DNA of 64,000 bases from Muricoccus pecuniae (GTDB lineage Bacteria > Pseudomonadota > Alphaproteobacteria > Acetobacterales > Acetobacteraceae). The notes under the pieces are model-generated. The model was not told the DNA's origin. It was given only the letters and a program-made list of their open reading frames with translations, and did not search any database. The stretch is taken from NCBI RefSeq assembly GCF_014199205.1, contig NZ_JACIJD010000003.1, positions 248,001-312,000 of the forward strand, read 5' to 3'. Made by a program: the position numbers and the translations under genes. This document shows positions 15,812-24,680 of this stretch, piece by piece; within the stretch, counting starts at the first letter, position 1, and the number at the start of each line of letters is the position of its first letter.

Positions 15812-16842
15812 GGCCCGAACTCGTCACCGAGGATGCGGGCCTGGCCGCGCTGCGCGGGGAGTGGGAGGCGCTGTGGCGCCGTGCCTCGGCCGTCCCGGGC
15901 GGGGCGACGCCCTTTGCCTCCCCGGCCTGGCTGCTGCCCTGGTGGGGCGCCTTCGGCACGGGGATGCCGCGCGTCGCCGTGGCGCGGGAGGGCGGGCGGC
16001 TGCTGGGGGTGCTGCCGCTCTACCTCCTGGACGAGGGCGGGGCGCGCAAGCTGCTGCCCATGGGCGTGGGCATCACCGATTATCACGACGCGCTGCTCGA
16101 CCCCTCGGCGCCGGAAGGGCTGGCGGGCGCGCTGCTGGCGGCCGTGCTGGAGGGCGCAGCGCGCGACGGGGCGGCCCTCTGCGACCTGCCGGACCTGCCG
16201 CCCGGCGCCGCCCTGCGCGACGCCGCGCCGCCCCTGGGATGGCGCGAGGAGGGATGGGTGGGCGAGCCCTGTCCCGTCCTCCATCTTCCCGGGGAGGAGC
16301 TGCGCGGGGCCGTGCCCTCGGGCACGCCCGGCGTGCCCTCGGGCACGCTGAGGAAGCTCCGCATGTCCCGCCACCGCGCGGAGCGCGCGGGGGGATGGAG
16401 CGCGCATCTCGCGACGGCGGAGGAGGTGCTTCCCTTCTGGGAGGCGCTGGTCGGGATGCACCGCGCGCGCTGGACGCGGCGGGGCGAGGAAGGCGGCGTG
16501 CTGGCCGACCCCCGCGTGCTCGCCTTCCACCGCGAGGCGCTGCCCCTCCTGTTCGAGGCGGGCGTGCTGCGGCTCTGGGCGCTGCGGATCGGGGGGGAGC
16601 TGGCCGCCGTCTATCACGCCATGGCGGCGGGGCCGGACCGGCTGATGTTCTACCTCAGCGGCTTCGACGAGGCGCGGGCCTTCGAGAGCCCGGGGACGAT
16701 CCTGCTCGGCCATGTCGCGGAGGCGGCGCTCGCCGAGGGGCGGCGGGAGCTGCACTTCCTGCGCGGGGGCGAGGCCTACAAGTACGCCTGGGGCGCGGCG
16801 GACCGGATGAATGCCGGCCGGCGGCTTCTCCCCCCGGAATGA
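15808..16842 (+). CDS. CelD/BioF2-like GNAT-fold acyltransferase
   Basis: A 344-residue protein of the CelD-like (FemAB/GNAT-related) acyltransferase group. The C-terminal GNAT-like half shows LWALRIGGELAAVYHAMAAGPDRLMFYLSGFD and SPGTILLGHVAEAALAEG, then LHFLRGGEAYKYAWG, which is characteristic of the group. The N-terminal half has FASPAWLLPWW and PLYLLDEG. Members sit in polysaccharide clusters and are thought to acylate sugars or amines. A 15-bp sequence is duplicated at 16312-16326 and 16333-16347, giving the in-frame repeat VPSGTPG-VPSGTLR. Both ends are 4-nt ATGA overlaps. Inferred role: re-acylating an amine freed by the PIG-L enzyme. Confidence 0.82.
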   Translation: MRPELVTEDAGLAALRGEWEALWRRASAVPGGATPFASPAWLLPWWGAFGTGMPRVAVAREGGRLLGVLPLYLLDEGGARKLLPMGVGITDYHDALLDPSAPEGLAGALLAAVLEGAARDGAALCDLPDLPPGAALRDAAPPLGWREEGWVGEPCPVLHLPGEELRGAVPSGTPGVPSGTLRKLRMSRHRAERAGGWSAHLATAEEVLPFWEALVGMHRARWTRRGEEGGVLADPRVLAFHREALPLLFEAGVLRLWALRIGGELAAVYHAMAAGPDRLMFYLSGFDEARAFESPGTILLGHVAEAALAEGRRELHFLRGGEAYKYAWGAADRMNAGRRLLPPE

Positions 16843-17714
16843 GCGGCGTGAGCGATTCCCTCGCCCTGTGCCTGGAGGGCCGCCTCTCGCCGGAGGTGGC
16901 GCTCGCGCGCCTGCTGCTGGGCGGCGCCTCGCCGGAGCAGGCCGCGCGCGCCGTGGAGGCCCGGCGCGATCCGGGCAACGCGCGCTGGCAGCGGCTGGAG
17001 GCGCTCGTCCTCTCCCGGCGGGAAGCGCTGGAGGACATGGCGGCGATGCTGCGCGAGGCCGGGGTGGACCACGAGGCCTCCGGCGCTTCGCCCGATGCGG
17101 CGGTGGCGGGGATCGCGGCGCTGTTCGACCGCGCCGTGGCCCGCGCGCCCGAGGCGAGCGTCGCGGCCTACTCCCTCGGCGACCCGGCCATCCTCTCGGC
17201 CGCGACGGGCGAGATCGTGGAATGGCTGCGCGCGCGCGGGCTGGTCGGCCCCGGGCGGGACGTGCTGGACCTCGGCTGCGGGATCGGGCGCGTCTCGGCC
17301 GCGCTCGCCCCGCTCTGCCGCTCCGTGCTGGGGCTGGACGTCTCCCCCGCCATGGTGGCGGAGGCAGAGCGGCGGCACGGGGCCTTGCCGGGGCTGCGCT
17401 TCGCCACCACCCCCGGCACGGGGCTGGACGGGCTGCCGGACGAGGGCTTCGACCTCGTGCTGGCGGTGGACAGCTTCCCCTACCTCGTTCAGGCCGGGGG
17501 CGATCTGGCGGAGCGGCACCTGCGGGACGCCGCGCGCATCCTCCGCCCCGGCGGTGCCTTCGCGATCCTCAACCTCTCCTATCGCGGGGACCCGGCGCTG
17601 GACCGGGCGGACGCGGTGCGCTGGGCGGCGGCGGGCGGGTGGCGGCTGGAGGTCGCGGGGGAGGCGCCCTTCGCCCTGTGGGACGGGGCGGCGTTCCTGC
17701 TGCGCCGTCCCTAG
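16839..17714 (+). CDS. SAM-dependent class I methyltransferase
   Basis: A 291-residue protein with a ~100-residue helical N-terminal extension of unknown role (EGRLSPEVALARLLLGGASPEQ onward). A Rossmann methyltransferase domain follows: motif I VLDLGCGIGRVSAAL (about 141-155), motif II LGLDVSPAMVAEAE, motif IV FDLVLAVDSFPYL and post-motif RILRPGGAFAILNLS. This second methyltransferase of the operon shares little sequence with the one at 13150, so they probably modify different positions. It starts in an ATGA overlap with the CelD-like gene. Its TAG stop is interleaved with the stop of the convergent transporter gene in a CTAG at 17711-17714. Confidence 0.85.
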   Translation: MSGVSDSLALCLEGRLSPEVALARLLLGGASPEQAARAVEARRDPGNARWQRLEALVLSRREALEDMAAMLREAGVDHEASGASPDAAVAGIAALFDRAVARAPEASVAAYSLGDPAILSAATGEIVEWLRARGLVGPGRDVLDLGCGIGRVSAALAPLCRSVLGLDVSPAMVAEAERRHGALPGLRFATTPGTGLDGLPDEGFDLVLAVDSFPYLVQAGGDLAERHLRDAARILRPGGAFAILNLSYRGDPALDRADAVRWAAAGGWRLEVAGEAPFALWDGAAFLLRRP

Positions 17715-19552
17715 CCCGCCGCCAGCGGCCAGACCCAGGCGATGAGCGGCACGCCCACGGCGACGACGAGGATCGAGAGCGGCAGGCCGAGGCGGGCGTA
17801 GTCGCCGAAGCGGTAGCCGCCGGGGCCCATCACCAGCGTGTTGCACTGGTGGCCGATGGGGGTGAGGAAGTCGCAGGCCGCGCCGAGCGCGACGGCCATG
17901 AGGAAGGGATCGGGGTTGAGGCCGAGCTTGCTCGCCAGCGTCGCCGCGATCGGGCCCATGACGAGGACGGTGGCCGCGTTGTTGAGGAAGGGCGTGACGG
18001 CCATGGCGAGCAGCATCGTCACGGCGAGCGCCGCGATCCCCGGCAGGCCCTGCACAGCCCCCGTGAGCCAGCCCGCCAGCAGGTCCGTGCCGCCCGTGTG
18101 CTGGATGGCGCCGCTGACGGGGATGAGGGCGGCGAGCAGCACGACCACGGGCCAGTCCACGGCGTCATAGGCCTCGCGCGTGGTCATCACGCGGAAGACG
18201 AACATGGCCACGACCGCGCCGAAGAAGGCGGTGGCCACCGGCACCACCCCGGCCGCGACGAGCGCCATCGCCGCCGCCAGCACGCCGAGCGGGATCCAGG
18301 ACCGCTTGCCCCGGCCGAGGGCCATGTTGCGCTCGGCCAGCGGCAGCACGCGCAGCTCGCCCAGGTTGTCCGGCATGGTGGCCGCCAACCCGCGCAGCAG
18401 CACCACGTCCCCCGCGCGAAGGCGGAGCTGGGAGAGGCGGTCGCGGATGTGCTGCTCCCCACGCCGGCTGACGGCGAGGAGCGAGACGCCGTGGCGGCTG
18501 CGAAGCGTGAGGGCGGCCGGGGTGCGGCCCGCCAGCGGGCTCTCCCCGGTGACCACGCCCTCGATCACCTGCATGTCGTCCTCGTCGGTGTCGGGATTGT
18601 CGGGGATGGGGCCATCGCCCGCGAGGACGAGGCCGGCCTGGGCGACGATCCGCTCCAGATCCGCCGCCTCGCCGCGCAGCAGCACGCCCTCGTGCAGGGC
18701 GAGGCGGCGGTCCGGGCCGGGCTGCTCGGCCAGCCGGGCTGGGGCGGCAGTGGCAGTGGTGGTGGCGTCGGCGGGCTCGTCGCTTCCCTTGGGGGGCAGG
18801 ATGCCGGAAACCTTCACCTCCCCCTCCGAGAGCGCCTCCAGCTCGGCGACCGTCATGCCTGCCGTCTCGCTCTCCTCGGGGATGCGGGCCTCGACCGTGT
18901 ACTGGCCGATGGTGAAGGCCGCCTCCATCGAGGCCGCGCCCTTGCGCCCGCCGGGCAGGAGCCGCCAGCCGACCGCGAGAAAGAGAAGGGCGACGGCGCA
19001 GATGCCGAGGCCGACGGGCGCGTAGTCGAACATGCGGAAGGGCTCGCCCGTGAGGTCCTGCCGCACGCGGGACATGATGATGTTGGGCGAGGTGCCGACG
19101 AGGGTGACGACGCCGCCCACCATTGCCGCGAAGGCCATGGGCATGAGCATGGCCGCGACCGGCGTGCCCGTGCGCCGCGCGAGCTGGAGGGCGACGGGCA
19201 TCATGATGGCGAGGGCGCCCACGTTCTTCGTCACCATCGAGAGCAGCATGGTGCAGGCCGCCAGCACGGGCACCTGGATCGAGGCGACGCGGAGATGGGG
19301 CACGAGGGGCCGCATGATCGTCTCGACCGCGCCCGAGCGGCCGACGGCGTGGCTGATGACGAGGGCCGCGGCCACGATGACGACGACGTCGTCGGCGAAG
19401 CCCTCGAAGGCCTTCTCGAGCGGGATGATGCCGAGGACGATGCCGGCCAGCAGGGCCCCCAGCGCCACGGCGTCGTAAGCGAAGCGGCCCCAGAGGAAGA
19501 GGGCGATGGTCACCCCCATCAGCCCGAACGCCAAACCCTGGTCAGGTGTCAT
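17711..19552 (-). CDS. SLC13/DASS-like permease with central TrkA-C (RCK-C) domains
   Basis: A 613-residue inner-membrane transporter of the ion-transporter superfamily. Two hydrophobic blocks (about residues 5-190 and 390-610) flank a cytosolic region. Hairpin signatures of the fold appear twice: MVTKNVGALAIMMPVA with VGTSPNIIMS in the first half, and TPFLNNAATVLVMGP with LTPIGHQCNTLVMGPG in the second. The centre carries RCK-C-like segments (DADLERIVAQAGLVL-like, and HGVSLLAVSRRGEQHIRDRL) that could sense a ligand. Substrates in the family include dicarboxylates, sulfate and other anions. ATG 19552 precedes the first membrane segment. Its TAG stop overlaps the convergent methyltransferase stop. 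Confidence 0.86.
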   Translation of the reverse strand: MTPDQGLAFGLMGVTIALFLWGRFAYDAVALGALLAGIVLGIIPLEKAFEGFADDVVVIVAAALVISHAVGRSGAVETIMRPLVPHLRVASIQVPVLAACTMLLSMVTKNVGALAIMMPVALQLARRTGTPVAAMLMPMAFAAMVGGVVTLVGTSPNIIMSRVRQDLTGEPFRMFDYAPVGLGICAVALLFLAVGWRLLPGGRKGAASMEAAFTIGQYTVEARIPEESETAGMTVAELEALSEGEVKVSGILPPKGSDEPADATTTATAAPARLAEQPGPDRRLALHEGVLLRGEAADLERIVAQAGLVLAGDGPIPDNPDTDEDDMQVIEGVVTGESPLAGRTPAALTLRSRHGVSLLAVSRRGEQHIRDRLSQLRLRAGDVVLLRGLAATMPDNLGELRVLPLAERNMALGRGKRSWIPLGVLAAAMALVAAGVVPVATAFFGAVVAMFVFRVMTTREAYDAVDWPVVVLLAALIPVSGAIQHTGGTDLLAGWLTGAVQGLPGIAALAVTMLLAMAVTPFLNNAATVLVMGPIAATLASKLGLNPDPFLMAVALGAACDFLTPIGHQCNTLVMGPGGYRFGDYARLGLPLSILVVAVGVPLIAWVWPLAAG

Positions 19553-19664
19553 GATGTCGCTGGCACGGCGCCCGTGCGGGCGTTCCTCTCGCGGCGGGGC
19601 CCCCGTGGCCGCATCCCCCGGAAGAACCGGCGGCGCGACCAGGGGTTGCGGAAGAATGCCTTGA

Positions 19665-21089
19665 TTAACCTGGGCTAATCGCCAGGGCGATGTCGGGGCC
19701 GGGGAAGGTGAGGTCGAGGGCGAGGCCGGAATCCCCCGCCGTGGCATCGAGCTTCAGCACTTCCCGCCCGGCGCGCGTGTCCCAGCCGGTGACGCGGTAG
19801 GCCCCTGCGCCGAGGCCGGGGACGGTGAGGGCGGCCCGCGTCTCGCCTCCCTCCCGCACGCGGCGGAGGCCGGCGACGGGCTCGGCCAGTTCCTCGCGCA
19901 GCAGCCACACCACCGCCCGCGCCTCGTCCCCGCAGCCGAAGGCGCGGAGGCCGGCGCTCCTCACCGCGATCTCGTCGTTCAGGTTGCGCCGGTGGAAGCG
20001 CGGCCATTCCACCAGCGGCAGGAAGCCGGCGAGCGCCCTCTGCGCGGCGCGCATCCCGGGGGTGAGGACGTGCGGGCGCCGGTTCGGCCAGCGCATCCCG
20101 CCGCCCGCCCCGCCGGAGGCGAGATGGGCCCACTGGATGTGGCGGAAATACTCGTCGTCGAAGGCCTCGGGCAGGTTGCGGTGCTTGTCCTTGAAGGTGT
20201 GGATCGGCCCGTGCTCGGAATCGAAGAAGGGGCGGAGGTCGGTGATCTCGGCCAGCGCCTCCCGCGTGAGACGCCCGGCGCTGACCGCGGGGGCGACAGT
20301 GTCCTGCGGGTGGTCGATCGTCCCCTCCTCGTAGAAATGGCTGTTGGCGAAGTCGAGCGAGGGGTGGCGGAAGATCGGGTCCACGATCCAGGGCTTCCAG
20401 ATCAGCTCCGGCCCGAAGACGGAGACGCATTGCAGGTGCGGCCGGCCGTGCAGCCGCGTCTCCAACTCGCGCAGGAAGGGGCTGACATCGTCGATATAGT
20501 CGGGGAAGGCGTCGGGGCGGTTGTCGCCCTGGGCCGGGTGCATCTCGTTCCAGAGGTCCCAGGCGAAGATGACGCCGCTGGCGCCCCAGCGCTCGGTGGC
20601 GAAGGCGAGGCGGGCCTTCACCAGCTCGCGCGTCTCGCGGCAGACCATGAGCTGCGAGCGGTCCGCGCAGGGGCCGCCATTGGCGCGGTTGTACGGGTGC
20701 TTCGCCCAGCGGACCCAGGTGAAGAAGGTGTCCAGCGGCGTGAGGAGGATCCGCATTCCCGTGCGCTGGCACAGCGCGAAGAGGTCGTCCCAGAGCGCGA
20801 TCATGGAGGGCACGTAGCGCCCGGCCGGGCGCTCGAAGTAGCGGTGCTCCGTGTGCGCGTATTCCAGCATCAGCCTGAGGCAGGTGACGCCGTGGTCGCG
20901 GAGGTGGCGGAGATGCGCCTCCACCGCCGGCAGGTCGCGCCGGCGGAACAGCCCTTCCAGCTCGGGCCAGGTGATGGCGTCGTTCTGGCCGATCGGGGTC
21001 CAGGGCTCGCCGGTCTCGGTGGTGAAGTAGGGGGCGCCGGGGGCGCGGGTGATCCAGGGCAGGTCGGTGCTCAATTCGGTGTCCCGCAT
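19665..21089 (-). CDS. GH5-like (cellulase-fold) glycoside hydrolase
   Basis: A 474-residue protein with a (beta/alpha)8 clan GH-A architecture. The acid/base Glu is in FAWDLWNEMHP (NE pair) and the nucleophile Glu in PFFDSEHGPIHTF; both are present and well spaced. Other barrel elements are VTCLRLMLEYA, ILLTPLDTFFTWVRW and FANSHFYEEG. The last ~100 residues (AIVRSAGLRAFG-like to LTFPGPDIALAI) look like a small beta-sandwich. No signal peptide is seen, so a cytosolic or unconventional location is implied. ATG 21089 is preferred over one at 21119 because upstream residues are not conserved-looking; neither has a good ribosome site. It diverges from mfd across 216 bp. Confidence 0.8.
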   Translation of the reverse strand: MRDTELSTDLPWITRAPGAPYFTTETGEPWTPIGQNDAITWPELEGLFRRRDLPAVEAHLRHLRDHGVTCLRLMLEYAHTEHRYFERPAGRYVPSMIALWDDLFALCQRTGMRILLTPLDTFFTWVRWAKHPYNRANGGPCADRSQLMVCRETRELVKARLAFATERWGASGVIFAWDLWNEMHPAQGDNRPDAFPDYIDDVSPFLRELETRLHGRPHLQCVSVFGPELIWKPWIVDPIFRHPSLDFANSHFYEEGTIDHPQDTVAPAVSAGRLTREALAEITDLRPFFDSEHGPIHTFKDKHRNLPEAFDDEYFRHIQWAHLASGGAGGGMRWPNRRPHVLTPGMRAAQRALAGFLPLVEWPRFHRRNLNDEIAVRSAGLRAFGCGDEARAVVWLLREELAEPVAGLRRVREGGETRAALTVPGLGAGAYRVTGWDTRAGREVLKLDATAGDSGLALDLTFPGPDIALAISPG

Positions 21090-21305
21090 GCGGCGTGTGC
21101 AAACGCCGGGAGAGGCCATCGGATGCCGGGCGCGAATCCCGGAATCCCTTGCCCTCCGCGATAATCCCCGCCGGGCGCGCTGCCTACCCGCGCGGCAGCC
21201 CCATGCCGCGCCCGCGCGGCGGTATCCCGCCGCCCCCGCGCCCCGCGCATGCCGCCGCCCCGCCCCCTCGGGCGTTGGAGCGGGACGAGCGATCTGAGGG
21301 ACGGA

Positions 21306-24300
21306 ATGCCGGAACTTGTGGCGGAGCCGGAGGGCCTGCTGGCCGCGCGGCTGGTGGAGCTGGCGGCGTCGGGCGGGGCGATCCATGTGGCGCGCAGCGA
21401 GGCGAGGGCCGCCCGCCTGGCCCGCGCCGCCCGCGCGCTGGCGCCGGAGCTGATGGTGGAGCGGGTGCCGGGCTGGGACTGCCTTCCCTATGACCGCACC
21501 TCGCCCTCCCGCCAGATCATGGGGCAGCGCATGGGCGCGCTGCACCGCTTGGCCGCGGAGGGCAGGGGGCCGTGCCTCGTCCTCGCCAGCCTCGACGCCG
21601 CGACCCAGCGCCTGCCGCCCCCCTCCGCCTGGGCCGCGCTGGATCTGCGCCCCGGCGGAGAGGTGGAGGAGGCCTCGCTGCGGCGCTGGCTGGAGCGGCT
21701 GGGCTATGTGCTGGATGACCGGGTGGACGAGCCGGGCGAGGCCGCGCTGCACGGCAGCGTGCTCGACGTCTTCCCCGCCGAGGAGGGCGCGCTGCCCTGC
21801 CGCGTGGAGCACGAGGAAGGGCGCATCACCTCCATCCGCCGCTACGACCCGCTGAGCCAGCGCAGCCTGGAGGAGGTGGAGGGCGTGACCCTCGGCCCGG
21901 TGTCGGAGGTGGTGCTGCCCGAGGAGGCGGAGAGGGCGCATGCTCAGGGCATCGAGCACGGGCTTGGCAACTTCTATCCCGGGCTGGTGAGCCTCTTCGA
22001 CCTCCTGCCCGGCCTCCCCGTGGTGCTCGACCCCGAGGTGGAGGAGTTGCGGCCGCAGCGATGGGCGGAGGTGACGGATGCTTGGCGCGCCCGCTACGCC
22101 CTCGCCTCGCCGGAGGCCGAGATCCTTCCCGCCACCGAGCCGGTGGCGCTGGTGCTGGACGAGGGCGCCTGGAAGGCGGCGCTGGCCGGGCGCGACGTCA
22201 CCGCCCTTCCCGAGCCGCCGGAGGAGCCCGAGGGCGTCCTGCCGCGCTTCGTGAACGAGCGGGAGCCGGAGGAGGCCTTCCTCGAATTCCTGGAGGAAGG
22301 GATCGAGGCGGGGCGGCGCATCGCCCTCTCCGGCCGCGCCCGCCAGCGCACGCGCTCGGCGGTGGGGCTGGTGAAGGAGCGGCTGGGGCTGGAGCCGCTG
22401 CGCCTCGCCGGGTGGGCGGAACTGCGGGCCTCCCCGCCCGGCAGCTTCGCGGTGCTTGAGGAGGCGCTGGAGGCCGGCTTCGCGACGGAGGAGGCCGTCG
22501 TCGTCGCGCCCGACGACCTGCGCCCGCCGAGCGCCCGGCCCCAGAGCTCCGAGCGGGAGCGCATGCTCGCCCTCGCCGGCGCCTCGCTCGGCCCAGGGGA
22601 TGCGGTGATCCACCTGGAACACGGGCTCGGCGCCCTGCGCGGGGTGGAGGCGGTCACGGTCGGGGAGGCGACCCTCGACTGCCTCCGCATCGAGTATGCG
22701 GGCGGGGCCACGCAGCTCGTGCCGCTGGACGAGATGGACCGGCTCTGGCGCTACGGCGCGGAGGCCGAGGGCGTGTCGCTCGACCGCCTGGGAGGCGACG
22801 CCTGGCCGAAGCGGCGCGCGGAGGTGGAGGCGCAGATCGCCGAGAGCGCGAGCGCGCTGGCCGCCATGGCCGCGGAACGCGCGACGCGCACCGCCCCGGT
22901 GCTGCGCGCCCGCGGCGGCGCCTATGAGCGCTTCGTCGCCCGCTTCCCCTTCGCGCTGACGGCGGACCAGGCCGAGGGGATTGAGGCCGTGCTGGCCGAC
23001 ATGGCCTCCGGCCGGCCGATGAACCGCCTCGTCTGCGGCGATGTCGGCTTCGGCAAGACGGAGGTCGCGCTGCGCGCCGCGGCGGTCGCGGCGCTGTCGG
23101 GGGTGCAGGTCGCGGTGCTGGCGCCGACCACCGTGCTCGTGCGCCAGCACCTCACCACCTTCCGCAAGCGCTTCGCCGGGATTCGCGTCGGCGGGAAGCC
23201 GGTCCGCATCGAGCAGCTCTCGCGCCTGTCCTCCCCGGCGGAGGCGCGCGAGGTGAAGGCGGGGCTGGCGGACGGAAGTATCCGCATCGTCATCGGCACC
23301 CAGGCCCTGGCCGCCAAAGGCGTGAGTTTCGCGGATCTCGGGCTCGTCGTGATCGACGAGGAGCAGCGCTTCGGCACGAAGCAGAAGGAGAAGGTGCGCG
23401 GCCTCGGCGCGGAGGCCCATGTGCTGGCCATGACGGCGACCCCCATCCCGCGCACGCTGCAATCCGCGCTGGTCGGGCTGGAGGAGCTGAGCGTGATCGC
23501 GACGCCGCCCGGCCGCCGCCAGCCCATCCGCACCGTGCACGTGCCGCTGGACGACGTGGTGCTGCGCCAGTCGCTCGCGCGGGAGAAGCGGCGGGGCGGG
23601 CAGAGCTTCGTCGTCTGCGCCCGCATCGAGGACCTGCCCGCCATGCGCGAGCGGATCGAGGCGCTGCTGCCGGGGCTGGAGATCATCGAGGCGCATGGCG
23701 AGATGCCGCCGGCCGAGGTGGACACCGCGCTCGTGCGCTCCGCCGAGGGGGAGGGCGACGTGCTGCTCTCCACCAACATCGTCGAGACCGGGCTGGACGT
23801 GCCGCGGGCGAACACGATGCTCGTCTGGCGGGCGGACCGCTTCGGGCTGGGCCAGCTCCACCAGCTCCGCGGCCGCGTCGGGCGCGGGCGGGTGCGGGGG
23901 ACGATCATCTTGATGACCGACCCGGCCGAGCCGCCCTCCGCCCTCACCCTCAAGCGCCTCGGCGCGCTGGAGGCCTTCGACCGCGTGGGCGCGGGCTTCG
24001 CGATCAGCGCGCGGGACATGGACCTCCGCGGCGCGGGCGACCTGCTGGGCGAGAGCCAGGCCGGGCACATGAAGCTCATCGGGCTCGACCTCTACCAGCA
24101 CATCCTCGACCGCGCGCTGCGCGCCGCGCGCGGCGAGCCGGTGCCGGAGGAGTGGACGCCCGTGCTCGCCATCGGCGTCTCCGCCCACATCCCCGCCGAC
24201 TACGTGGAGGAGGAGGGCGTGCGGGTGGAGCTGCACGCGCGCCTGGCCGAGATCATCCGGCGCGGGGACGGCGCGGCGCTCGGCGAGTTCGCCGAGGAGG

Positions 24301-24662
24301 TGGCTGACCGCTTCGGCCCGCCGCCCGAGCCCGTGGCGAACCTCTTCCTCCTCGCGCGGCTGCGGGTCCGCTGCCGCCGGCTGGGGATCACGAAGCTGGA
24401 GGTCGGGCCGAGCGCGGCGGCGGCGAGCTTCATCCGCGAGCCGCCCGCGGTCGAGCCGCCGCTGGAGGTGCGCGGCGCGCGGGTGGTGCTGCCGCGCGCG
24501 AGCGCCGGGCCGGCGGAGCTTCTCGCCACGGCCGCCGCGCTGCTGTCCCGCCTCTCGCCCCGGCGGCGGAAGCGGGCTGGCGAGGGGAAGGGGGAGCAGC
24601 GATCGGCCTCCGGGTGCCGCGCCGCGAACACACCCCGCCGCGAAGCGGAACTTCCGGCATGA
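21306..24662 (+). CDS. mfd: Transcription-repair coupling factor
   Basis: An 1118-residue DNA translocase that removes stalled RNA polymerase and recruits UvrA. The N-terminal UvrB-like region includes GWDCLPYDRTSPS. The RNA-polymerase-interacting CarD-like domain has PGDAVIHLEHGLGALRG. The RecG-like motor shows Walker A GDVGFGKTEVA (about 578-588), DEEQRFGTKQKE, MTATPIPRTLQ and LRGRVGRGRVRG. The TRCF C-terminal domain (PVLAIGVSAHIPADY to EVADRFGPPPEP) is present. GAGGGA lies 5 nt before the ATG at 21306. Walker A is about 45 residues nearer the N-terminus than in E. coli Mfd, and the tail is unusually Arg/Gly-rich. A second, paralogous Mfd elsewhere in the genome cannot be excluded. Confidence 0.9.
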   Translation: MPELVAEPEGLLAARLVELAASGGAIHVARSEARAARLARAARALAPELMVERVPGWDCLPYDRTSPSRQIMGQRMGALHRLAAEGRGPCLVLASLDAATQRLPPPSAWAALDLRPGGEVEEASLRRWLERLGYVLDDRVDEPGEAALHGSVLDVFPAEEGALPCRVEHEEGRITSIRRYDPLSQRSLEEVEGVTLGPVSEVVLPEEAERAHAQGIEHGLGNFYPGLVSLFDLLPGLPVVLDPEVEELRPQRWAEVTDAWRARYALASPEAEILPATEPVALVLDEGAWKAALAGRDVTALPEPPEEPEGVLPRFVNEREPEEAFLEFLEEGIEAGRRIALSGRARQRTRSAVGLVKERLGLEPLRLAGWAELRASPPGSFAVLEEALEAGFATEEAVVVAPDDLRPPSARPQSSERERMLALAGASLGPGDAVIHLEHGLGALRGVEAVTVGEATLDCLRIEYAGGATQLVPLDEMDRLWRYGAEAEGVSLDRLGGDAWPKRRAEVEAQIAESASALAAMAAERATRTAPVLRARGGAYERFVARFPFALTADQAEGIEAVLADMASGRPMNRLVCGDVGFGKTEVALRAAAVAALSGVQVAVLAPTTVLVRQHLTTFRKRFAGIRVGGKPVRIEQLSRLSSPAEAREVKAGLADGSIRIVIGTQALAAKGVSFADLGLVVIDEEQRFGTKQKEKVRGLGAEAHVLAMTATPIPRTLQSALVGLEELSVIATPPGRRQPIRTVHVPLDDVVLRQSLAREKRRGGQSFVVCARIEDLPAMRERIEALLPGLEIIEAHGEMPPAEVDTALVRSAEGEGDVLLSTNIVETGLDVPRANTMLVWRADRFGLGQLHQLRGRVGRGRVRGTIILMTDPAEPPSALTLKRLGALEAFDRVGAGFAISARDMDLRGAGDLLGESQAGHMKLIGLDLYQHILDRALRAARGEPVPEEWTPVLAIGVSAHIPADYVEEEGVRVELHARLAEIIRRGDGAALGEFAEEVADRFGPPPEPVANLFLLARLRVRCRRLGITKLEVGPSAAAASFIREPPAVEPPLEVRGARVVLPRASAGPAELLATAAALLSRLSPRRRKRAGEGKGEQRSASGCRAANTPRREAELPA

Positions 24663-24680
24663 TCACACTTGCGTTATAAT
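24652..24680 (+). promoter_or_regulatory. Candidate promoter with consensus -10
   Basis: TATAAT (24675-24680) is a perfect -10 in a short AT-rich island just after the mfd stop. The hexamer 17 bp upstream (TTCCGG, 24652-24657) is a poor -35. Initiation near 24687 would exclude earlier in-frame starts of the next gene and support the GTG at 24735. Confidence 0.5.

Noticed and set aside
14768-16842. Calling the operon a mycothiol or bacillithiol pathway
   Set aside because: There is no MshC or BshC ligase, and the added methyltransferases and CgeB-like protein do not fit; kept only as an analogy.
16811-19678. A 955-codon open frame on the plus strand opposite the SLC13-type transporter
   Set aside because: It reads as low-complexity Arg/Gly/His/Glu sequence, and the minus strand encodes a well-formed permease with paired hairpin motifs.
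19665-24236. A 1523-codon open frame on the minus strand
   Set aside because: Only its 3' third (to 21089) encodes a real GH5-like protein. The rest is the antisense of mfd, whose helicase motifs on the plus strand are unmistakable; high GC removes stop codons from the opposite strand.
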